In this document: positions 57,941-64,000 of the stretch, one piece after another
How the letters are laid out: every line of letters starts with the position of its first letter
Position numbering within the stretch: the first letter of the stretch is position 1
Source of the DNA: Nocardia sputorum
Lineage (GTDB): Bacteria > Actinomycetota > Actinomycetes > Mycobacteriales > Mycobacteriaceae
DNA length: 64,000 nt
Assembly: GCF_027924405.1 (NCBI RefSeq)
Contig: NZ_AP026978.1
Location: 3,286,001 to 3,350,000 of the forward strand
Direction: 5' to 3'
Program-made: the position numbers and the translations under genes
Notes under the pieces: generated by a model
Databases searched by the model: none
Seen by the model: only the letters and a program-made list of their open reading frames with translations
Told to the model about the DNA's origin: nothing

Positions 57941-60721
57941 ATGACTGACCATCTTTCGTATCTTGTGCTCGGCCTCGGCAACGGGGCGGTGTACGCCGCG
58001 CTCGGGCTCGCGCTCGTGATGACGTTCAAGAGTTCCGGGGTGGTGAACTTCGCGACCGGCGCGGTCGCGCTGTATGCCGCCTACACCTATGCCCTGTTGC
58101 GCAAGGGCGAGCTGATGGTCCCGATACCGGGACTGCCCGAGACGATCGATCTCGGCGGGCCGCTCGGTGTCGTTCCCGCCATGGCGATCTCCCTGGTCGC
58201 GGCTGCGGTCCTCGGGGTGCTGTGTTACGCGTTGGTGTTCCGGCCCATGCGCAGCGCCTCGGTGATCGCCAAGGCCGTCGCCTCGATCGGGCTGATGGTC
58301 GTGATCCAGGCGCTGATCGCCCAGCGGGTGGGCACGCACCTGGTCGCGGTGAAGCCGATCTTCGCGCTCGACACCTTCTCGCTGGGTGACCGGAAGGTGC
58401 CCACCGACCGGGTCCTTCTGGCCGGGGCCATCGCCGGCCTTGCCCTGGTGGCCACCGCGGTCTTCCGCTACACCAGGTTCGGCGCGGCGACCGAGGCCGC
58501 GGCGGAGTCGGAGAAGGGCGCGTACCTGACCGGGCTGTCGCCCGACCGGATCGCGTTCGCCAACTGGGCGCTGTCGTCGGTGGTCGCAGGCATGGGCGGC
58601 ATCCTCATCGCCCCGTTGGTGGCGCTGAACCCGGTGGCGTACTCGCTGTTCATCGTGCCCGCGCTGGCGGCCACCCTGGTCGGCAACTTCAGCTCGATCT
58701 GGGCGACCGTGGCGGCCGGCATCGCCATCGGCGCGCTGCAGGCAGAGGCCACCAACTTGCAGGGGCTCTACGACTGGTGGCCGAGAGCGGGCACCGCCGA
58801 GGCGATCTCGCTGCTGCTGATCCTGGGCTTCCTGGTGGTGAAAGGCAGGCCGCTGCCGGACCGCGGCTCGGTGATCCGGCGAACCCTGGGCCGGGCGCCG
58901 CGGCCGGACAACGTCCTGCTCCCGGTGCTGGTGGCGGTGGCCGTCGCAGTCGTCGCCCTGCTGGCGACCTCGGGCAGTTGGCGCGCCGCGATCGTGAGCA
59001 GCATCATCTTCGCGGTACTCGGGCTCTCCCAGGTGGTCGTCACCGGCTACGCCGGCCAAGTGTCGCTCGCCCAGCTCACCCTCGCCGGTGTGTCGGCCTA
59101 CGCGCTGAGTGTGCTCAACCAGCATGTCGGCATCCCGTTCCCGTTCGCGCCTGTCGTGGCCGCGTTGCTGGCCACCGCAGTAGGCGTCGTGGTCGGCCTC
59201 CCGGCACTGCGGGTGCGTGGCCTGCCGCTGATCGTGGTGACCCTCGCGCTCGCGGTGTTCGTGGAGGCGTTCTGGTTCCGCAACCCCTCGCTCAACGGCG
59301 GCGTGCAGGGCGCGCCTATCGACACCCCGCGACTGTTCGGGATCGATCTGGGCATCGGCGCGGGCGAGGCCTACCCGCGTCCGGCCTTCGGGCTGCTGTG
59401 TCTGGTCGTGCTGACCGTCGTCGGACTCGGGGTGGCGTGGCTGCGCCGCAGCAGTCTCGGCACCGACATGCTCGCGGTGCGCGCCAACGAACGCTCCGCG
59501 GCAGCGGCGGGCATCGACGTCTCCCGCACCAAGCTGATCACCTTCGCCCTCGGGGCCTTCGTCGCCGGGCTCGGCGGCGCGTTGCTCGGATACCAGCAGA
59601 CCCTGGCCACCCCCGAACCGTTCACCGTATTCCTCGGGATTTCCGTGTTCGCAGTGGTCTACGTCGCGGGGATCACCTCGATCACCGGCGGCATCCTGGC
59701 CGGCGTCATGGCCCCCGGCGGGATCCTCTACCTGCTGATCGATCGGTTCCTGCACATCGGCGACTACTACGCGGTGATCAGCGGCGTCCTGCTCGTCGTG
59801 ACCGTCATGAGCAATCCGGACGGCATCGCGAGCAAGCTTCCTTCGATTCCGTGGCCCGCGCTGCGCCGCCGCACCGTGACCGGCGGACTCGGCCCGGACC
59901 TGCCTGCCACGGCACGGGCGGTCCCCGATCGGGACGAGCCGATCCTGTCGGTGCGCGACGTCGGCGTCACCTACGGCGCGGTGCAGGCAGCCACCGCCGT
60001 CACTTTCGACGTGCGCTCGGGTGAGATCGTCGGGCTCATCGGCCCCAACGGTGCGGGCAAGACGACGGTCATCGACGCGGTCACCGGTTTCGCCGCTGCG
60101 ACCGGGACGGTGTCCCTGGCAGGCGTACCACTGGCCGGGCGCCCACCACACGCGCGCAGCCGGGCCGGACTGGGCCGCACTTTCCAGGACGTCGAGTTGT
60201 ACGACGATCTGACGGTCGCCGAGAACGTCCGGGTAGGTGCGGCGCGGTCGCGATCCGAACAATCGGTCGAGCAGCGGGTCTCCCGCACGCTGGCAGTGCT
60301 CGGCATCGGCGAGCTCGCCGGACGGGAGGCCGGGCTGTTGTCGCAGGGGCAGCGTCAGCTGGTGTCGATGGCACGGGTTCTCGCCGCCGAACCCGCGGTC
60401 GCGCTGCTGGACGAGCCCGCGGCCGGGCTGGACAACGCCGAGAGCCGGTGGCTGGGCGAGAAATTGCGCGCCGTCGCCGCCGACGGCCCCGGAATCCTGC
60501 TGGTCGATCACGACATGGAGCTGGTGCTCACGGTGTGTGACCGAGTCATCGTGCTGGACCTGGGCGCCGTCATCGCCACCGGGACGCCCGAGGAGATCCG
60601 CTCCCATCCCGAGGTGCTGCGGGCCTACCTCGGCGTGCCGGCCGACACCGTCGACCTCGACCACGAAGCGGTCCCGGCGTTGCACGCCCGTCCGCTCACC
60701 ACGCAGGAGGCCCCGCTGTGA
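57941..60721 (+). CDS. LivH-LivM-LivG fusion: two ABC permease domains plus ATPase
   Basis: A 926-residue protein that joins three usually separate subunits. Residues 1-290 are a LivH permease (GLGNGAVYAALGLALVMTFK, about 8 membrane helices), ~325-630 a LivM permease (LSQVVVTGYAGQVSLAQLTL, ISVFAVVYVAGITSITGGIL) and ~665-900 an ATPase: Walker A GPNGAGKTT, signature LSQGQRQLVSMA, Walker B VALLDEPAAGLD and switch VDHDM. All three domains look intact. Fusion fixes 1:1:1 stoichiometry; the second ATPase (LivF) is separate. It lies between the binding protein and LivF. Confidence 0.93.
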   Translation: MTDHLSYLVLGLGNGAVYAALGLALVMTFKSSGVVNFATGAVALYAAYTYALLRKGELMVPIPGLPETIDLGGPLGVVPAMAISLVAAAVLGVLCYALVFRPMRSASVIAKAVASIGLMVVIQALIAQRVGTHLVAVKPIFALDTFSLGDRKVPTDRVLLAGAIAGLALVATAVFRYTRFGAATEAAAESEKGAYLTGLSPDRIAFANWALSSVVAGMGGILIAPLVALNPVAYSLFIVPALAATLVGNFSSIWATVAAGIAIGALQAEATNLQGLYDWWPRAGTAEAISLLLILGFLVVKGRPLPDRGSVIRRTLGRAPRPDNVLLPVLVAVAVAVVALLATSGSWRAAIVSSIIFAVLGLSQVVVTGYAGQVSLAQLTLAGVSAYALSVLNQHVGIPFPFAPVVAALLATAVGVVVGLPALRVRGLPLIVVTLALAVFVEAFWFRNPSLNGGVQGAPIDTPRLFGIDLGIGAGEAYPRPAFGLLCLVVLTVVGLGVAWLRRSSLGTDMLAVRANERSAAAAGIDVSRTKLITFALGAFVAGLGGALLGYQQTLATPEPFTVFLGISVFAVVYVAGITSITGGILAGVMAPGGILYLLIDRFLHIGDYYAVISGVLLVVTVMSNPDGIASKLPSIPWPALRRRTVTGGLGPDLPATARAVPDRDEPILSVRDVGVTYGAVQAATAVTFDVRSGEIVGLIGPNGAGKTTVIDAVTGFAAATGTVSLAGVPLAGRPPHARSRAGLGRTFQDVELYDDLTVAENVRVGAARSRSEQSVEQRVSRTLAVLGIGELAGREAGLLSQGQRQLVSMARVLAAEPAVALLDEPAAGLDNAESRWLGEKLRAVAADGPGILLVDHDMELVLTVCDRVIVLDLGAVIATGTPEEIRSHPEVLRAYLGVPADTVDLDHEAVPALHARPLTTQEAPL

Positions 60722-61449
60722 CCACGCTGGAATGCCGCGGTGTGACCGCGGGCTACCTGAAGGAACGCCCGTGTGTGCGCGATGTCCATCTGACTCTCGA
60801 GCAGGGCGAGATCACCTGCCTGCTCGGCCCGAACGGTGCCGGTAAGACAACTCTGCTGGAGACGCTGGCCGGGCTGCTCCCGTATACCGGCGGCGAGGTC
60901 AGGGTCAGGGGCCGGAATGTGCACAGCGGCCGCCCGCGCGACGCGGTACGGGCGGGAATGGTGCTGGTGCCCGACGATCGCGCCTTGTTCCGCCAGCTGA
61001 GCGCCCGGCAGAACCTTCTGCTGGCGATCACCGAGCGGTCGCGGCGACGCACCGGGCTGCGCCAAGTGCTGGAGTACTTCCCCGCCCTGGAGAAGCGGCT
61101 GCCGGTGGCCGCCGGGCGCCTCTCCGGCGGCGAGCAGCAGATGCTGGCCATCGCCCGAGCCATCCTGCAACGGCCCGCGGTGCTGCTCATCGATGAGCTG
61201 AGCATGGGCTTGGCCCCGGTCATCGTCAGCGAAATCCTGGATGTGCTGAAGCAACTCGCCGACACCGAGGGCACCAGCGTCCTGCTGGTGGAACAGCACG
61301 TGCACTTGGCGCTCGGCGTCGCCGACAAGGCTGTCGTCCTGGTGCACGGACAGATCGCCGACCAGGGCAGCGCGGCGGAGCTCCGCGATGACCCCGGCCG
61401 GGTCGAACGCGCTTACCTCGGCGCCGATGCGGCGGTGAGCGCGCACTGA
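60718..61449 (+). CDS. livF: ABC transporter ATP-binding protein (LivF type)
   Basis: A 243-residue ATPase starting at GTG 60718, which overlaps the fusion gene's stop. Walker A GPNGAGKTT, LSGGEQQMLAIARAIL signature, Walker B VLLIDELSMGL (Asp-Glu) and VLLVEQHVHLAL switch. VRAGMVLVPDDRALFRQLSA is characteristic of LivF. It pairs with the C-terminal ATPase domain of the LivHMG fusion. The operon ends at the hairpin 15 bp downstream. Confidence 0.93.
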   Translation: MTTLECRGVTAGYLKERPCVRDVHLTLEQGEITCLLGPNGAGKTTLLETLAGLLPYTGGEVRVRGRNVHSGRPRDAVRAGMVLVPDDRALFRQLSARQNLLLAITERSRRRTGLRQVLEYFPALEKRLPVAAGRLSGGEQQMLAIARAILQRPAVLLIDELSMGLAPVIVSEILDVLKQLADTEGTSVLLVEQHVHLALGVADKAVVLVHGQIADQGSAAELRDDPGRVERAYLGADAAVSAH

Positions 61450-61463
61450 CGCTGGAACGACGG

Positions 61464-61492
61464 GCGAGCCACCGCGTAACGCGGTGGCTCGC
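61464..61492. terminator. Terminator hairpin after livF
   Basis: A perfect 13-bp stem (GCGAGCCACCGCG at 61464-61476 pairs with 61480-61492) and TAA loop. It lies between the convergent livF and the NTF2-like gene and is followed by TGTGTTGT. Confidence 0.85.
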
Positions 61493-61512
61493 TGTGTTGT
61501 GGCAGGAACAGG

Positions 61513-62028
61513 TCAGGAGGTGGCAGCCGCGGCGGCCTGCTGCTTGCACCAGGCGAGTTCGTCCTCGCTCAAGGTGCCCAGTTCCATGGCGCGCTGGATC
61601 CACTTCGGGACCAGTTCGACGAACTCGGCCGGGTTGTAGATGTCCTCCTCCTTGGAGAATTTCCCCTCACCGGCGTAGGTCAGGATGCTGATGTTGTCCG
61701 CGCCCATCCGCGAGCCGTCGCCCGGATCACGCATCAGGTTGTTCAGCTTCACCACGATCACCCCGTTGACCTCATCGATCAGGTGCCAGTAGTCGGGGAA
61801 CGATGTCATCGCCGCGCCGGGGAACGTCGCCAGCGTCGGCTCGACCCACGCCCAGATGGCATCGCGGCCCTTCAGCACGCCGACCATCTGCTCGTGGTAC
61901 TCGGCGTCGGCGGTGAACAGGTCGACGAAATCACGCCAGCTGCCTTCGCCCGCGGCCGCGCGGGCAACGGTCGAATGCCACGTTCGGTAAGCCTTTTCCA
62001 GTTCTTCTCTGCTCCAGGTGTTGCTCAT
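61513..62028 (-). CDS. NTF2/SnoaL-like protein
   Basis: A 171-residue protein with the NTF2-like fold: WSREELEKAYRTWHSTVARA, FVDLFTADAEYHEQMVG, VLKGRDAIWAWV, and VIVVKLNNLMRDPGDGSRM. A C-terminal helical addition (VELVPKWIQRAMELGT, LSEDELAWCKQQAA) sets it apart from KSI. It is the third NTF2-fold gene in the window under the same dyad promoter. Its -10 TAGCGT ends 6 bp before the ATG, so the transcript is probably leaderless. Possible isomerase or dehydratase for a steroid intermediate. Confidence 0.82.
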   Translation of the reverse strand: MSNTWSREELEKAYRTWHSTVARAAAGEGSWRDFVDLFTADAEYHEQMVGVLKGRDAIWAWVEPTLATFPGAAMTSFPDYWHLIDEVNGVIVVKLNNLMRDPGDGSRMGADNISILTYAGEGKFSKEEDIYNPAEFVELVPKWIQRAMELGTLSEDELAWCKQQAAAAATS

Positions 62029-62034
62029 GCCCGG

Positions 62035-62086
62035 ACGCTAGCCAGCTGCTGATCCGCAGGGCAGCGGCAGTGTCCAGTGAGCGGGA
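62035..62086 (-). promoter_or_regulatory. Steroid-cluster promoter (NTF2-like gene at 62028)
   Basis: In gene orientation the dyad reads TCCCGCTCACTGGAC (62086-62072). TAGCGT (62040-62035) has its second base 40 nt from the dyad centre. The sequence TAGCGTCC resembles the kshB promoter's TAGCGTTCC. Confidence 0.6.
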
Positions 62087-62088
62087 TC

Positions 62089-62139
62089 TCCCGCTGAATG
62101 GAAAGTCGAGCCGGTCTCTGCGGGCATGGAACTTACCGT
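62089..62139 (+). promoter_or_regulatory. Steroid-cluster promoter (kstD at 62180)
   Basis: Dyad TCCCGCTGAATGGAA (62089-62103), two bases from the divergent dyad at 62072-62086, followed by TACCGT (62134-62139), second base 39 nt from the dyad centre. Centre 84 bp before the ATG. Confidence 0.65.
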
Positions 62140-62179
62140 GAGGCGTTCCAGCCGATCTCTGAGAGTGGAGTTCTCGATC

Positions 62180-63877
62180 ATGGCGAAGAAGCCGATGCCC
62201 CCGCTCACCATCGCCCGCGATACGACTGTCGATCTTCTCGTCGTGGGGTCTGGTACCGGCATGGCTGCCGCGCTCGCCGCGCACGAATCCGGACTGTCCG
62301 CTCTCATCGTGGAGAAGACCGCCTACGTCGGTGGCTCCACCGCGCGCTCCGGCGGTGCCTTCTGGATCCCCGGAAGCTCGATCCTGCCCGACAACGGGCC
62401 TGCCGCGCTGGCCGAGGCGCGGACGTACATCCAAGCGGTAGTGGGGGATTCCGCCCCTGCCGAGCGTGGCGAGGCGTTTCTCGAGTCCGGACCGTCGACG
62501 GTCGCGATGCTGGAGCGCACGACGCCGATGCGTTTCTTCTGGGCGCGGGGCTACTCCGATTACCACCCGGAGGAGCCCGGCGGCCGGGCTGAGGGCCGCA
62601 CCTGCGAGTGCCGCCCGTTCGACGCCTCGGTGCTGGGCGCGGAGCGGCCGCGGCTACGGGCAGGCGTGATGAAGGCGTCGTTCCCGATGCCGGTGACCGG
62701 CGCGGACTACAAATGGATGAACCTGGTCGCGCGCAAACCGCTCAAGGCGTTTTCCCGCATCCTGCGTCGGGCGTCGCTGGGTATCGGCGGCATGCTGATC
62801 GGTCGTGAGTACGTGGCTGGAGGGCAGGCGCTCGCGGCCGGCCTTTTCGCGGGCGTGCTGCGAGCGGGTATCCCGGTGTGGACCGAGACGAGCCTGGTAC
62901 GCCTGATCCAGGACGGCGATCGAGTGACTGGTGCGGTGCTGAGTCAAGGCGGTAGGGAGATCACCGTGACCGCGCGGAGCGGCGTGGTTCTCGCCGCCGG
63001 TGGGTTCGACCATGACATGGTGGCCCGGCACAAGTTCCAGTCGCCGAAGCTCGAGGAAGACGCCAGCCTCGGCTCCGAAGGTAACACCGGTGATGCCATC
63101 GTCGCCGCGCAGGAGCTCGGCGCCGCCATCGCGCTGATGGACCAGGCGTGGTGGTTCCCCGCCTTCGCGGCATTGCCCGGCGCCGCTCCGCAGGTCATGC
63201 TCGCCGAACGCTCCTTGCCGGGCTCGTTCGTCATCGATCAGACAGGCCGCCGATTCATAAACGAGGCGACCGACTACATGTCCTTTGGTCAGGCGCTGCT
63301 GGAGCGGGAGCGGCGCGGCGACCCGGTCGAGCAGATGTGGCTGGTGTTCGACCAGCGGTACCGCAACAGCTACATCATGGCCGGCCGCGCATTCCCGAAG
63401 CAGCCGTTGCCGGAGTCCTGGTACGAGGCCGGAATCGCCTACCGGGCCGACGATCCCGCCGCACTGGCCCGAGCGATCGGTGTGCCCGAGGCCGCCCTCA
63501 CCGAGACCTTCCGCGAGATCAACCGGTACGCCGAGAGCGGCACCGATCCGGATTTCGCGCGCGGCGAGAGCGCCTACGACCGCTACTACGGCGACCCGAC
63601 GGTTTCCCCGAACCCGAATCTGGCGCCGCTGGACACCGCGCCGTTCTATGCGGTGAAGATGGTCCTCAGCGACCTCGGTACCTGCGGTGGCGTAGTGGCC
63701 GACCGGAATGCGCGGGTGCTGCGCGAGGACGGCAGTGTCATCGAGGGCCTGTACGCCATCGGCAACACCGCCGCGAACGCTTTCGGCGCAACCTATCCCG
63801 GCGCAGGCGCCACAATCGGCCAAGGCCTCGTCTATGGCTATATCGCTGCGCGGCACGCGGCGGAACAGATGCGTTGA
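62180..63877 (+). CDS. kstD: 3-ketosteroid Delta1-dehydrogenase homologue (KstD-like, second copy)
   Basis: A 565-residue FAD enzyme of the KstD family. FAD motif LLVVGSGTGMAAALAA near residue 20; tyrosines in the KstD positions are Tyr128 (YSDYHPE), one in FINEATDYMSFG, and one in ATYPGAGATIG, followed by GLVYGYIAARHAA. It is 44 residues longer than the copy at 33748 and only moderately similar, so it likely prefers a different steroid, such as one with an altered side chain. ATG 62180 has GGAG upstream; an earlier in-frame ATG at 62126 would lie inside the promoter region. Ends at a strong hairpin. Confidence 0.92.
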   Translation: MAKKPMPPLTIARDTTVDLLVVGSGTGMAAALAAHESGLSALIVEKTAYVGGSTARSGGAFWIPGSSILPDNGPAALAEARTYIQAVVGDSAPAERGEAFLESGPSTVAMLERTTPMRFFWARGYSDYHPEEPGGRAEGRTCECRPFDASVLGAERPRLRAGVMKASFPMPVTGADYKWMNLVARKPLKAFSRILRRASLGIGGMLIGREYVAGGQALAAGLFAGVLRAGIPVWTETSLVRLIQDGDRVTGAVLSQGGREITVTARSGVVLAAGGFDHDMVARHKFQSPKLEEDASLGSEGNTGDAIVAAQELGAAIALMDQAWWFPAFAALPGAAPQVMLAERSLPGSFVIDQTGRRFINEATDYMSFGQALLERERRGDPVEQMWLVFDQRYRNSYIMAGRAFPKQPLPESWYEAGIAYRADDPAALARAIGVPEAALTETFREINRYAESGTDPDFARGESAYDRYYGDPTVSPNPNLAPLDTAPFYAVKMVLSDLGTCGGVVADRNARVLREDGSVIEGLYAIGNTAANAFGATYPGAGATIGQGLVYGYIAARHAAEQMR

Positions 63878-63883
63878 CGACCC

Positions 63884-63915
63884 GCGCCGTCGCTCGGCAC
63901 ACCGAACGACGGCGC
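63884..63915 (+). terminator. Terminator hairpin after the second kstD
   Basis: GCGCCGTCG (63884-63892) pairs with CGACGGCGC (63907-63915), and the loop can pair internally (TCGG with CCGA). It lies 7 bp after the stop. The last 85 bases of the window hold no recognisable gene. Confidence 0.65.
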
Positions 63916-64000
63916 TCGGCGGGAGACCCGTTGCGGAGGCGCCAGCGGGCGGCCCTGATGGTCGGTGGGTGTCACCGGTGATCATGCGCGCGATATCTGC

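Noticed and set aside
57935..60685. Very long minus-strand open frame (916 codons) opposite the LivHMG fusion
   Set aside because: It mirrors the codon structure of the real gene in GC-rich DNA; the protein is His/Arg/Asp-rich with no domain, and the plus frame has complete ABC motifs.
62080..62095. Perfect palindrome AGCGGGATCTCCCGCT
   Set aside because: It arises from the adjoining halves of two neighbouring dyads (62072-62086 and 62089-62103), so it is not counted as a separate operator.
33655..62103. KstR or KstR2 operators near the ksh/hsa/kstD genes
   Set aside because: I looked for the TAGAAC/GTTCTA-type and GCAAG/CTTGC-type palindromes in the gaps and saw none; the recurring dyad is different.
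1..64000. CRISPR arrays, rRNA or tRNA genes, complete insertion sequences
   Set aside because: No regularly spaced repeats, no cloverleaf-like or rRNA sequence and no transposase with both ends were seen by eye; a tRNAscan or Rfam search was not possible.

Overview
The window is GC-rich actinobacterial DNA. GTG starts, 4-bp ATGA/GTGA gene overlaps, leaderless-looking transcripts and IclR, TetR and PadR regulators around steroid-type oxygenases point to the Mycobacteriales, most likely Nocardia or Rhodococcus. The genus is inference. There are no rRNA or tRNA genes and no CRISPR array.

Layout. (a) 1-8900 is a worn accessory zone. It holds a 5'-truncated FAH-family hydrolase, a TetR/deacetylase pair divergent from a membrane protein, a damaged metal-dependent hydrolase, a PhlG-like hydrolase, a second TetR, relics of Tn3-, IS256- and IS5-type transposases, two other gene remnants, and one intact steroid Delta-isomerase. 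(b) 8953-18012 is an IclR-controlled sulfate cassette: IclR regulator, zinc alcohol dehydrogenase, sulfotransferase, alkylsulfatase-like MBL hydrolase, SDR, then cysD, cysNC and cysQ for making PAPS and removing PAP. (c) 18316-26287 holds a KstD-like flavoprotein, SDRs, an SMP-30 lactonase and a complete P450 system (P450, ferredoxin, ferredoxin reductase), closed by a perfect 24-bp hairpin. (d) 26357-33651 is a GntR-controlled acyl-CoA operon (hydrolase, GntR, CoA transferase, two acyl-CoA dehydrogenases, enoyl-CoA hydratase) divergent from an SDR/VOC pair. (e) 33748-63877 is a steroid-nucleus degradation cluster: two KstD, KshA/KshB, HsaA, HsaB, HsaC and HsaD homologues, a BVMO fused to an esterase, a second long BVMO, SDRs including a 3alpha-HSD-like one, an Old Yellow Enzyme homologue, and a branched-chain-amino-acid-type ABC importer with a LivH-LivM-LivG fusion.

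How the genes may work together (inference from families). KSI, KstD and KshAB would convert a 3-ketosteroid to a 9,10-seco phenol. HsaAB would hydroxylate it to a catechol, HsaC would cleave the ring and HsaD would hydrolyse the product. The BVMO-esterase fusion fits removal of a C17 acetyl side chain (ketone to acetate ester to alcohol), and the long BVMO fits D-ring lactonisation. No hsaEFG, kstR or mce4 is present, so this looks like an accessory pregnane/androstane-type cluster rather than the core cholesterol regulon.

The most striking unexplained signal is a 15-bp dyad, consensus TCCCGCTSAGCGGGA. It occurs about 14 times, upstream of almost every transcription unit of the steroid genes. 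In most cases a TANNNT-like -10 hexamer follows, with its second base 38-41 nt (usually exactly 39) from the dyad centre. This looks like the promoter architecture of an undescribed regulon running from the isomerase at 8.4 kb to the KstD at 62 kb and skipping the separately controlled sulfate and acyl-CoA units.
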